Shown piece after piece: positions 19,245 through 30,962 of a stretch of DNA of 64,000 nucleotides (the first letter of the stretch is position 1; every line of letters starts with the position of its first letter). The position numbers were made by a program, and so were the translations under genes. The stretch is taken from assembly GCA_020055645.1 (NCBI GenBank), contig CM034547.1, positions 57,910,909 to 57,974,908 on the forward strand, written 5' to 3'. This DNA comes from Tomocerus qinae. Lineage: Eukaryota > Arthropoda > Collembola > Entomobryomorpha > Tomoceridae. Under the pieces are notes generated by a model. The model saw nothing but the letters and a program-made list of their open reading frames with translations, did no database searches and was not told where the DNA came from.

Positions 19245-22068
19245 CTAGATGTGATTAAGTTTAGTAGGATATACCATATGTATAAATATTTGAAATTTTG
19301 TTGCGCGCATACCGGGCAGTGTGCGGCATTGATGTGCGGCTGGCAGGTAGGTAACATATAGTAGTAAAGTTTGGTCCATTATTGTCCAAATTCGTTAAGC
19401 CGTTTAGGGGGGAGATGTGATTACATTCAGTGGGATATACAATATGTATATATTTTTGAAACTTTTGTTCCGGGCAAACCGGGAAGTGTGCGGCATTGGT
19501 GCGCGGCTGGCGGGTAGGTAACATACAGTACCACAGTTTGGTCAGTTATCGTCCAAATTCGTTAAGCCGTTTAGGCGGGAGATGTGATTACATTCAGTAT
19601 GATATACCAGATGTATCAACTTTTGAAATTGAGTTGCGCGTAAACCGGGCAGTGTGCGGCATTGGTGCGCGGCTGGCAGGTAAGGAGCATATACTACTAC
19701 AGTTTGGTTAATTTTCGTCCAAATTCGTTAAGCCGTTTAGGCGGGAGATGTGATTACATTCAGTGGGATATACCATATGTATCAACTTTTGAAATTGTGT
19801 TGCGCGCAAACCGGGCAATGTGCGGCATTGGTGCGCGGGTGACAGGTAGGTAACATATAGTAGTACAGTTTGGTGAATTATCTTCCAAATTCGTTAAGCC
19901 GTTTAGGCGGGAGATGTGATTACATTCAGTGGGATATACCATATGTATCAACTTTTGAAATTGTGTTGCGCGCAAACCGGGCAGTGTGCGGCATTGGTGC
20001 GCAGTTGACAGGTAGGTAACATATAGTACTGCAGTTTAGTCTATTATTGTCCAAATTCGTTAAGCCGTTTAGGCGGGAGATGTGATTACATTCAGTGTGA
20101 TATACCATATGTTTAAATTTATGAAATTGAGTTGCGCGCAAACCGGGCAGTGTGCGGCATTGGTGCGCGGCTGGCAGGTAGGTAGCATATACTACTACAG
20201 TTTGGTTAATTATCGTCCAAATTCGTTAAGCTGTTTAGGCGGGAGATGTGATTACATTCAGTATGATATACCAGATGTATCAACTTTTGAAATTGAGTTG
20301 CGCGTAAACCGGGCAGTGTGCGGCATTGGTGCGCGGCTGGCAGGTAAGGAGCATATACTACTACAGTTTGGTTAATTTTCGTCCAAATTCGTTAAGCCGT
20401 TTAGGCGGGAGATGTGATTACATTCAGTGGGATATACCATATGTATCAACTTTTGAAATTGTGTTGCGCGCAAACCGGGCAATGTGCGGCATTGGTGCGC
20501 GGGTGACAGGTAGGTAACATATAGTAGTACAGTTTGGTGAATTATCTTCCAAATTCGTTAAGCCGTTTAGGCGGGAGATGTGATTACATTCAGTGGGATA
20601 TACCATATGTATCAACTTTTGAAATTGTGTTGCGCGGAAACCGGGCAGTGTGCGGCATTGGTGCGCGGGTGACAGGTAGGTAACATATAGTACCGTAGTT
20701 TGGTGAATTATCGTCCAAATTCGTTAAGCCGTTTAGGCGGGAGATGTGATTACATTCAGTGGGATATACCATATGTATCAACTTTTGGAAATTGTGTTGC
20801 GCGCAAACCGGGCAATGTGCGGCATTGGTGCGCGGCAGGTGACAGGTAGGTAACATATAGTAGTACAGTTTGGTGAATTATCTTCCAAATTCGTTAAGCC
20901 GTTTAGGCGGGAGATGTGATTACATTCAGTGGGATATACCATATGTATCAACTTTTGAAATTGTGTTGCGCGGAAACCGGGCAGTGTGCGGCATTGGTGC
21001 GCGGGTGACAGGTAGGTAACATATAGTACCGTAGTTTGGTGAATTATCGTCAAATTCGTTAATCCGTTTAGGCGGGAGATGTGATTACATTCAGTGGGAT
21101 ATACCATATGTATCAACTTTTGAAATTGTGTTGCGCGCAAACCGGGCAGTGTGCGGCATTGGTGCGCGGCTGGCAGGTAGGTAACATATAGTACTGCAGT
21201 TTGGTTAATTATCGTCCAAATTCGTTAAGCTGTTTAGGCGGGAGATGTGATTACAATCAGTATGATATACCAGATGTATCAATTTTGAAATTGAGTTGCG
21301 CGCAAACCGGGCAGTGCGCGGCTGGCAGGTAGGTAACATATAGTACTGCAGTTTGGTTAATTATCGTCCAAATTCGTTAAGCTGTTTAGGCGGGAGATGT
21401 GATTACATTCAGTATGATATACCAGATGTATCAACTTTTGAAATTGAGTTGCGCGCAAACCGGGCAGTGTGCGGCATTGGTGCGCGGCTGGCAGGTAGGT
21501 AACATATAGTACCGTAGTTTGGTGAATTATCGTCCAAATTCGTTAAGCCGTTTAGGCGGGAGATGTGATTACATTCAGTGTGATATACCATATGTTTAAA
21601 TTTATGAAATTGAGTTGCGCGCAAACCAGGCAGTGTGCGGCATTGGTGCGCGGCTGGCAGGTAGGTAGCATATACTACTACAGTTTGGTTAATTATCGTC
21701 CAAATTCGTTAAGCCGTTTAGGCGGGAGATGTGATTACATTCAGTGGGATATACCATATGTATCAACTTTTGAAATTGTGTTGCGCGGATACCGGGCAGT
21801 GTGCGGCATTGGTGCGCGGGTGACAGGTAGGTAACATATAGTACCGTAGTTTGGTCCATTATCGTCCAAATTCGTTAAGCCGTTTAGGCGGGAGATGTGA
21901 TTACATTCAGTATGATATACAATATGTATTAACTTTTGAAATGCTATTGCGCGCAAACCGGGCAGTGTGCGGCATTGGTGCGCGGCTGTCGGGTATGTAG
22001 CATGTAAAAGTACACTTTGGTTAATCATCGTCCAAATTGGTTAAGCCGTTAAGGCGGGAGATGTGATT
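19245..22068. repeat. 166-bp satellite array, ~17 monomers
   Basis: Each monomer contains AAATTCGTTAAGCCGTTTAG, GCGGGAGATGTGATTACATT, GATATACCATATGTATCAAC and GGGCAGTGTGCGGCATTGGT in that order, and the anchor recurs about every 166 bp. Monomers at both ends are the most diverged and the central ones are nearly identical. One monomer near 21,300 lacks about 14 bp. A four-monomer block at about 19,560-20,220 recurs from about 20,220 onward. Frames of 60-120 codons on both strands are by-products of the repeat and are not genes. Confidence 0.97.
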
Positions 22069-22495
22069 TGAGTTATTTTTATTTGGAATGAATTGGGGGC
22101 ACTGTGGCCCTGTTGGGGTAACTTGCTTTGAGCGCGCGCGCGCATTTTTTTGGTTTTTAAACGGGGGAAATATCATACAGTAAGTTTTTGGAAAAAAATT
22201 TTGACGGCGGCTGCCCGTGGGTGCCAACTGCTATCAGACGTTCTATTTCTTAACGGAAATATGAAACGTAGGATGAATTCATGTACAAGTATATTATGTG
22301 TGCTCACAGATGGGAGATGCTATGCTCTTTTGTCATCATTATCTGGTTGATATTTTTTGAGGGACCTATATCTATCTTCCTTGGGGTATAATTAGCGCAG
22401 CGGTGAAATAAAAATACCCAATTTCTTAAACGTAAAACACCATGCGCTTACCGCTCTTCAGAAAAACAATAGTGCGATTTTATGTGAAGTGAATG
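22069..22495. other. No gene seen
   Basis: This transitional sequence after the satellite contains a short GCGCGCGCGC run near 22,130. The one moderate open frame (22,150-22,350) has no recognisable motif. Confidence 0.4.
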
Positions 22496-22658
22496 AAATA
22501 AAACCTACGGCAATAGCCCATATCTGTATTTCACTTGACATCTAGTGAGTAGACCGATTTGTGGTGATTTTGATGTGAATACAAGTGAATTTGATGGCGG
22601 GATCCTTCGTACCATGAAGATATTCCAACAGATATGGGCTATAGAAATAGGTTTATTT
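22496..22658. mobile_element. Short MITE-like inverted-repeat element
   Basis: The arms at 22496-22527 and 22628-22658 share AATAGCCCATATCTGT and its complement ACAGATATGGGCTAT, bounded by AAATAAAACCTA and TAGGTTTATTT. Total length is about 163 bp with no coding potential. The target duplication was not resolved. Confidence 0.6.
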
Positions 22659-22673
22659 TCATATTTATTTTAA

Positions 22674-22944
22674 TATTGAGTATCAAAATCAAGATGTATG
22701 AATGTTGACCATCAAAGTCAATAGAAAATCAAAGCAGATTAACGTTGACTATGAAAATCAACAGAAAATAAAAATAGATTAATTTTGACCATCAAAAGCA
22801 ATAGAAAATCAAAATAGATTAATGCTGACTATGAAAATCAACAGAAAATCAAAATACATTAAGATTGATGTTGAAAATCAACGGAAATTCAAAATAAATT
22901 AAGATTGACATTGAAAATCAACAGAAAATCAAAATAGATAATTG
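22674..22944 (+). repeat. 40-bp minisatellite, left block
   Basis: Units such as GACTATGAAAATCAACAG plus AAAATCAAAATAGATTAA repeat every 40 bp, about seven copies with some divergence. The same unit in the same orientation continues beyond the foldback element at 24,239, so the two blocks are probably one array split by an insertion. Confidence 0.85.
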
Positions 22945-24238
22945 AACCGCTCAAAACCAAAAGTACACATTTCAGAATTCTTTTTAGTTGTCAACGGAAA
23001 TGAGAATTTTGAATTATGAAATATCCGAATGAAGTGTGACATGTATCCGACACGTGACTCAAGCTAAAATGTAAAATCGAATCTTTTCAAATTAGGGCAA
23101 ATTTGCGACCACATTACATTTTGTTTTTCCATAAACAGGTTTGCAATGGAAAATATTCCTCCAGTTTGTGAACCAAAAAAGAGAAAAAAACATGAAGCTT
23201 TGTGGAGAAAAAACCGCATAACTCGGATGAAAGCTACTGGTAGAAACATCATTCCCATTTTTAATGTTTTTTTGCTGCGAAAAAAGTATTTATTGAAGAA
23301 TTATATGGTAAAGATATAAAAGTATGTATCACATATGGGGCTTAACATATCTATATAGGACAAGCGCATACGAAGCACAGATCACAAGTCTTTGTACCTT
23401 CAAGGGAAGAGAACGATGTTCTTTGTCGACTATGTCGACACGAATGCAGAAATCTTATGATGAATGATGATGAAATGTTAAAAAGAATTTTGTATTTTTG
23501 AGATTCAATGATTTAGGCAGGTCACGAGAAGCAAAACCTATACCTAAGGGGTTGCATTAATTATAGTGGTGGACAAAAGTCATTGTATCCTCCGGTTAGA
23601 GGATCGGTTTGTTCTGGTTTGTCAAAAATATTTTGTCGGTATACACGGATTTAGAAAAACAAGATTGAGGAAAAAGGTTAATTCTTTTCGCCATTTGTGA
23701 CCAGATTTCTGCATCCGTGTAAACAAAGAACATCGTTCACTTCCCTGGCAGGTACAAAGACTTGTGATCTGTGCTTCAAATGCGCTTGTCCTATATACAG
23801 ATATTTTAAGCCCCATATGTGATACATACTTTTATATCTTTACCATATAATTCTTCACTGAATACTAAATACTTTTTTCGCTGAAAAAAAACATTAAAAA
23901 TGGGAATGATGTTTATACCAGTAGCTTTCATCCGAGTTTCAGTTCAGTAAGTTTCATCATGCGGTTTTTTCTCCACAAAGCTTCATGTTTTTTTCTCTTT
24001 TTTGGTTTACAAACTGGAGGAATATTTTCCATTGCAAAGCTGTTTATGGAAAAACAAAATGTAATGTGGTCGCGAATTTGCCCTAATTTGAAAAGATTCG
24101 ATTTTACATTTTAGCCTGAGTCACGTGTCGGATACATGTCACACTTCATTCGGATATTTCATAATTCAAAATTCTCATTTCCGTGGACAACTAAAAAGAA
24201 TTCTGAAATGTGTACTTTTGGTTTTGAGCGGTTCAATT
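22940..24238. mobile_element. 1.3-kb foldback (long inverted repeat) element
   Basis: The left arm (22940-23454) and right arm (23703-24238) are near-perfect inverted copies of about 515-535 bp, around a 248-bp unique spacer. The ends read AATTGAACCGCTC and GAGCGGTTCAATT. Each arm carries an ATG frame beginning MENIPPVC with a run of Lys/Arg (KPKKRKKHEALW in the right arm). The arms also contain a Cys-rich piece reading CRLCRHEC in the left arm. These look like captured or residual coding fragments, broken in both arms. AATTG at both borders may be the target duplication. Confidence 0.85.
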
Positions 24239-24372
24239 GTTGAGTATAAAAATCAACAGAAAATCAAAATAGATAATTGTTAAGTATGAAAATCAACAGA
24301 AAATCAAAATAGATAATTGTTGAGTATGAAAATCAACAGAAAATCAAAATAGGTAGTTGCTGACTATGAAAA
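24239..24372 (+). repeat. 40-bp minisatellite, right block
   Basis: Just over three units with the core AAAATCAACAGAAAATCAAA and the junction GATAATTGTTGAGTAT follow the foldback element in the same orientation as the left block. The period is exactly 40 bp. Confidence 0.85.
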
Positions 24373-27300
24373 GAGTCAGCCCACAGAATTGTATCATAAC
24401 TGGCCAGCTGATTCTACATTCGCATGTGTTTGAGTGCAGTGGTGCAGCATCTATGAAGAGCAGAGACACTAAGTAGTAGGAATATTGCTGTAGGGAGTAC
24501 CCCATCCGCTAGAAGACTTATAACCCTACAAACGTCAATTGAAACAACCAAACATTTATTATGTACTTTTGACTTTACAGGTAAGTTTAGCGTGCGTTTT
24601 CCTACTCTATAAAATCCAGGATAACACCTAATTTTCAATCAAACTGGACATAATTAGTCTCAAATTTTAGACTAAAGACTCGGTGGTCAGATAGAAGGCT
24701 CAGATTTGTTACAATTTTTACTAGCAAATGTCATAATGTCCATTCTTCGACTAATTAAATTACTTTTTTGGCGGGAGAACTTTATCATATTTTTGTGAAA
24801 TAACAAAAAACTTTTATGGAGGTATGCGTTGGGGTACATTATTGAAAGCATTAATAAGTTGTTCTCCAGTATTTTTTGATTTCGGGTGACGTTTAAGTGC
24901 TTTCCAGTCCAGATTCTGTTTATGGTAGGAATCGAGCCGCCGTCCTAAAATCCCGTAGCGCTGATACCTCTGCTGGGTTTGGCTCAGTAGGCTGACTCCG
25001 CTGCGGTTTGGACTAGTGTGGAGTGCAGTGCATGTATGTTGTAGTCAAAGAACCTCTTTTTGGTTGTAGTTATGTGTTGTGTTGTGTATCATGTGTATTA
25101 TACTATACATACATCTTTTCTGTACTTTACTTACATGAAGTACGATAGTACATAGCACATTCAACAATACCATGCATGCATACGATGCAAACATGCATAG
25201 TACTACGTACGACTATGCGACTTGACACTGCGTATCTTTACCTTTAGCTTTGCATTGCCCAGGCACGGCAGAAGGCAGAGGCCTGGCAGTTAGGCATTCA
25301 GGCATACCTAGAATTCATTAATGCATACCTACGCAAGTATCATACAGCATTCTTTCTTGGGGGACTAAAGGGAAAGAATATCCGGGCGGGCGTAGAATTT
25401 GTTTGGTGAATAACCAACTCCTCTTTGCAGTCTGCTATGGTATTGATATTTAGGTAGGTAGTTTGCTCTGAATCTTCAAACAGGGAATATGTGGACAGAC
25501 AGTGTTGTTTTGGTTCAATTTATTGTCTTCCTGCATCCTGTCACTCCTTCAACTATGATATTAGATATTCAATCGGGTAAAAACAAAAACATAGAATCCG
25601 GGGAAGAAGGAAAGTAGTCCAATACAGTAGTGAGCAATCAGCAAGACAGGAGGAGAACGAAGTGGATGAGACCGTAGAAAAAATACTTGAAGTCTGTTCT
25701 GTTGTTGTATAGATATGCATGTGTACTGTGTTCACGGTGTTATGTTTTGGTGAATTTCTTTGTTCTGTATTCTTGGTTGGACAGTTGTTGACTTGTATTT
25801 TTAAAACGTCCAAATGGCTGTAATCAGTTGTCAATGTGCTAAATGCCTTACTCTACCGTGTTAATTTAATTTAAAAGATTAGACGGCTGTCTTTGCGTTT
25901 ATCTGTGTAATCATCTGATATTCATCGTTTTGTCAAATTGCCATTCATGGTTGAAGTTTGGAAATACCTGTTGTATTGTGGATCGTGGAGCAAGTAAACA
26001 GTCAACGAACTGCAAAATTACTGAATACGACTGGCTGACAGAAAGTTGAGCAGTACTCGGTACGTTAATGTTTAATTTTCAATTTTTAAGATAAAATTCA
26101 AAATTGACAACTTAGGTTTATTATTATTTATTTAGTTGGTTGACCTAATAAATACTTCATTATATGTTATATCATAGTTTACTAACACGTAATTACCTCA
26201 TTGTATTCAATACTCCCAAAGCATTAATGGCACGTATCCGTTTAGAAGGGTATTAATTGTCAAATTGTCATTATGATTATTATATGACTTATATTTTCCT
26301 AGCTCTTGTCACTTGTTGGGGCAGCTTAGCATTTAATTATGTGCTTTTTATTAGTGACATTGCTTTGTGCATGCTTCTACAAGTAATTCTAGCATCTTTC
26401 TAACGATTGACGATAGAGTATTACCAATCTATTCAGGCAAATAAGTAGTTGTATTCACAAAAAACCACAAACCTTAAAGTCAAGATTTAATTATATGAAC
26501 AGTAATCAAGACTTCCTGTATTCTATGTATTCTTATTATTTCATAATAAGAGAATCAAGAGTCGGAGTGAAAATCACCTTAGCTACTAGCTAATTTTTAT
26601 TTAAAATCCCTCTCTTTCCCCTTAGCATAAAATTGTACACTGTAGGTACCAAAAGGTATCAATTCGGTGTATTATCATACTTTGGTGACCCCATTTATGC
26701 TAAAAGGTTGTTGAGGGGATAATGGAGCAAGGTGCTGGAGCAAGGTGCTAAATTCCGACTCCAGACTATATGAACAGGTGTTTTTATGATTTTACAAGTT
26801 CAATGTACTTAATATGTAAGTTTAGGATAGTGTCAACTAAATATTAATATGATAGTATGTCAAAACAAAATGTTGAGAAAAAGAATTTTAGTTTTTGAAA
26901 GCTTTTGCTTTCGCTATAATATATGTAAAGCAAAAGATCGTTTATGTAAATAGTCTGTAAAGCAAAGCACACCACGGGGGAGAGTTAATGTACATATATT
27001 ATAAAGTATGCTTTTGAAACACTAGAAGTGAAAGTTTTCTTTCTCTTTTGCGAAAAATGATGTACCGGGATACGAAGACGAACTGCTGTTTACCACTTGA
27101 TACTTGGCATGTTGCGTTATGTAGAATATATGTATGTACATAGGTAGACTAGACATATAATATATTAGTAATTCACTATCTTCCAGATCAGAATATTATG
27201 TATTTCTATTACTATGAATGGAATGATCTTAATCAATGTTTCTTTGTTTCATCCATTTTTGCCTTTCTCAGTTTTTTCGATCGTAATTTTAATTTTTGAT

Positions 27301-28612
27301 TTTGTATTTATATGCTCTTTTGACAAAAAGAAGTTTTTTGTACTTTAACATACCGTGCCGTTGATTACGTTTGTAAATTGGCATTTATTCTATGATCATA
27401 ATCTATATTCCTTTTAGTTTTCAAGTTTTCATATTCATCAAACAATTCTAATTCCCAGCTTCCTTGTGCAAGAAAATTGCAATTATTTTTATTAGAACTA
27501 CTTTTATGTTAAATAAACTAAGTTCCTTCCATTTCCGTATTCCTTCTACCTTGACCACGTCGTATTATTACATTTCTAATGATTTTTGAAGAACAGAATG
27601 AAAATTGTGCGCATACTATACGTGAAAACCTTTCTCTTTGGCAAAGCAGGCAAATATTCTATCTATAAATAGGTATATAATATATATATATATATATTCT
27701 ATATTATATTTTGTAATACATAATTTTAGTACAATCATTTAATTGGATTTTGGTATTATACAAAATTTTTAATGCAGTCAAGTCAGGTTTCGTACTCGGA
27801 GTGAATTCATAGTTGATAGTTGAATTTTGCATTGGGTAAAAATTGTATATTATTATCTACCTGTGAAAAGAAACTATCAACAAAACAAACCAGCTAGCAG
27901 ATATACAAATAGTGACGGTAAACGAAAGGTCGAGATCCTGAATCAAGGGCAAGGCAAGTCAACCAGCTAACAAGTGGAAGTTAGTGTAAGTGAAACTAGT
28001 CTGTTACGTTGTTATTATAAAGTTACGATACAGAGCAATGATTCATTTTACTTTACGTTAGGTAAGTAGATGTTTAAAAGCAAGGGAACATTAATCTATA
28101 GTGACATGCACAACACGCAAGTATTGTATTGAGTATAGATCATTCAGTTTCAATTTTTAGGAAAACTTGTGTACAGCATTAGACAAATGACAAATCGATC
28201 ACAAAAGTCTTTTCTTCAAAATTGTTAGCATTTAGTAAATGTAAAATTATTATTATTCAGTTTGGAGGTCTTACTTATGTGTTATGTTATTCTAGATTCT
28301 TTCCGTTTTTATGTAATATTTAAAATTAAGATGCGTCTAATCAAAACGATGTGCAATATTGATCTATTTTCCACTTTCACAAACTTAAATTAACGAAAGC
28401 TTGCATTTTACGTTTAAAAAGAGTATAAAATTTTTTATAAGCTCACGTCTACATAAAGGGAAAACTTTCTATCTCTTTTACTGAGTAGCGTTGCTTTGAG
28501 AAAGGAAGGTCAGGTAAAAGTTTTAAAAAAGGGGAAAGTCGTCAAAACACAAGGATGCGTTCAAGAAATCACTTTTCATATAACTTTCTCCACGTGTCTA
28601 AGACTTCTCTTT
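24373..28612. other. No gene recognised; AT-rich intergenic DNA
   Basis: This is a long stretch without a recognisable coding region. A GC-richer patch lies at about 24,900-25,040. A 15-bp inverted repeat (TTAGCATAAA at about 26,622 and TTTATGCTAA at about 26,694) and a short TA microsatellite at about 27,675-27,697 are the only structures seen. Non-coding first exons of the downstream SIPA1L gene could lie here, but sequence alone does not show them. Confidence 0.4.
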
Positions 28613-28698
28613 TAAAGCTCAAACTTATTATACAACTTTCACATGTGAAAGCCTGACATGGTACAATTGTGAAAGTTGCATATGGAGTTTAGGCTCAA
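28613..28698. repeat. Short palindromic element
   Basis: GCTCAAACTTATTATACAAC with TTTCACATGTGAAAG on its right faces GTGAAAGTTGCATATGG followed by AGTTTAGGCTC. This gives inverted arms of about 28 bp. It is non-coding and probably a MITE remnant. Confidence 0.5.
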
Positions 28699-29200
28699 AA
28701 CATCAAATTTTAGAAATAAATATGAACCGTTACTTTCTAAAATCATGTAAATATTTTGATTGTCTTTTGCAATGATAATGGGAAGGACAAATTGACAAAT
28801 TGAATATCATGAAATAATAATAATGAATATTATTAGCATGGGTATTTTAATATTTATTATGTCAAAATCAAGTTGTGGTTGTGGTGTGTGATTGATTTTA
28901 TTTTAATAATACAAAATTATATCATGTTTATTTTGAATATTAAGTTTATCATTTCAGAATATGTAGATATTAGTACATACAGCGTTTATGGCTAGTTGGC
29001 AAGTGTGCGTGGCGGCGTGGTATCTAAATAGATATGATTCCCTACGTCAGTTTCTATAATTATAATCGTCTGTAAAACCGCAATAAAGTAATATGTAAGC
29101 TAATAACGGAAACTATTGACTCATTCAATCATTCAACTAATGAGTTTTACAAGATGCCTCGAATTTGTCACTCTATAGTAACGCAATTGTTTAATATCAA

Positions 29201-29412
29201 CTCCATTACAAGGTGAAGACATAGAGGGGGTTTCCCGGATTTTTGCACCCAATCCGTATTTACTTTCTACCACAGAGAGGTAGGCACCCAAACCAAATAA
29301 CCATGGTTACTTTCGGCTTGGGTGTTTACTTCTCTGTGGCAGTATATAGGTAGAATTCAAATTGGGTGCAAACTCGGGGAATATCCCTCTATGTCTTCAC
29401 CTTGTAATGGAG
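29201..29412. mobile_element. Palindromic MITE (~211 bp)
   Basis: The left end CTCCATTACAAGGTGAAGAC and right end GTCTTCACCTTGTAATGGAG are perfect inverted repeats. Pairing continues through ACATAGAGGG, TTGCACCCAA and CCACAGAGAGGTA to a centre at about 29,305, so almost the whole element is one hairpin. There is no coding capacity. The sequence AAGATGCC (29,152) versus GGCATCTT (29,412) hints that the original element was longer, with 40-50 bp inserted in the left arm. Confidence 0.8.
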
Positions 29413-29467
29413 GCATCTTGGAGTTTTATGTTTATTATTAATTTATTACAACAATTTTATACAATAG

Positions 29468-29879
29468 TAGTAATCAAAAGTAGAATCGAATCCGATTTGA
29501 TTTACTTTTTTGCATCAAAACTGCGTCTGCTCATGCGCGATCAAGAAAATCGTATCGTTCTCATCGGAATTTTTCGAATCGTCTCCTGGGACGATTTAGA
29601 TTCGGATTAGAAAGATTTTGGTTGGAAAATCGCAGGTTGTTATGGGGACAACCACACTTTTTTAGCTAAGCTCAAGGTGAGTGAAATTGTTATGGGGACA
29701 ATTACCATGACAATTTTACTCACCTTGGCTAAGCTGTAAAATATCATTACTTTTGTTATTGAATCGTCATAGTTGTCAAATAATTTTAATCAGAGCACTC
29801 AAAAGCTATGTTGGATTTGATCCATTTTCTTCAATCTGAATCTAAATCAAATCCGATTCGATTTTACTTTTGATTACTA
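29468..29879. mobile_element. TA-flanked inverted-repeat element with inner hairpin
   Basis: GTAATCAAAAGTAGAATCGA at 29470 and its near complement TTTTACTTTTGATTAC ending at 29877 are terminal inverted repeats of about 35 bp, and TA lies on both sides. This fits a Tc1/mariner-type target preference. Inside, AGCTAAGCTCAAGGTGAGTG and CACTCACCTTGGCTAAGCT-like sequence (29,662-29,735) form a second hairpin, so a further element may be nested. The interior has no transposase. Confidence 0.65.
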
Positions 29880-30962
29880 AAGTGCTTCAATGTAAAATTA
29901 ACTATTAACTTAACATCAGCAGCTTAGCATTAACAATAAAAAAAATAGTATGCACGAAGATAGGCCACAGAAATAATACGTGCGTGTTAACTATTATTGT
30001 AATTGTATTTACAGATCCGAAATAGTGATGATATCTGTGGCAGTAAAACAGAATTAAGGCAAGAAAGAATTACATCAAATGACGAATGACAATAAGATGA
30101 ACAGTAACATAAACAGTAGATGACCGAGTCAACTTTGAGCAAAATGATATGGTGAATGAAAACGGAAATCATGAATGGAATTGTGATGGCGTGACGAAGC
30201 TTACTACTCTTACTCCATTGAAGAGAAACGAATCTCAATATTGTTATATATTCTCATATCGGAAATAGTATATGTGAATGAATACTGCTGCAGATACATG
30301 CATCAGAGTTGGCTGGATGTCGTGCTCATTGCTTGATGAAGTAAAACTTGAGAATGGATAAGATCAGTTTGGTTATTTCGTAATGGAAGGAATTCATGTG
30401 GATTAAGCAAAACGGATAAACAGTCATTGAATGAGAAGAGCTGCTCTCTGCTGACTAGAAATATTTGCTTGAATTAAACCAAGTCAGTGAATGATGAATT
30501 AAGTTGTACTACTTGCTCATTGGTTCATATTTATTTTTGGGATAGGTACAGCAGTTCTATGAACTTTATACTAATGTATATAATAAACGTATAGTATACC
30601 CGGACCCACGTGCATTTATAAATGAGATCTCTTTGGGTCTATCGTAGTAAATGCAATTGGAATTTAGTCGTATAACAATATTATTTCTCGTTAGTTAAGC
30701 TAAACCAAGCTCTTCAGTATTGTGTTTTTTGTAGTACATCTTCAACTGAGGTTGTAACCAATCCACCATAAGTAGAAGGGGTTGGACTGTAAATCGACTA
30801 ATTTCGTCGATTAAAAGTAAAGTGGACAAGTGTTTATTTTAATAATTGCGTCAATGACTGTGGCTTTTTGGTTTAAGTAATTCACAACGAAGATAATAAT
30901 ATTACTGTTGAAGATGAATTATTGGTTTTGTTATTGTACTTGAGCTTGTGACAATTGGCTCA
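29880..30962 (+). other. Upstream region and probable 5' UTR of the SIPA1L gene
   Basis: No coding region is supported. The frame of the first coding exon is closed by a TGA at 30,915-30,917, so translation cannot start earlier. A possible acceptor (TGGCTTTTTGGTTTAAG, ending about 30,877) could mark the start of the exon that holds the first ATG. No TATA-type promoter is evident. Confidence 0.4.

Noticed and set aside
19561..19580. CENP-B box in the satellite (ATTCGTTAAGCCGTTTAG)
   Set aside because: The core positions A and CGGG required by the box are not in register; resemblance is limited to TTCGTT and a later CGGGA.
19261..22028. Many 60-120 codon frames on both strands in 19.2-22.0 kb
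   Set aside because: They repeat every 166 bp with the satellite and arise from monomer sequence; no start, splice or family evidence.
24905..25000. tRNA-like boxes (TGGCTCAGTAGG and, on the other strand, GGCTCGATTCC)
   Set aside because: The A-like and B-like boxes are on opposite strands and cannot form one tRNA or tRNA-derived SINE head.
29362..29610. 82-codon plus-strand frame
   Set aside because: It starts inside one palindromic element and ends inside another, so it is a chance frame.
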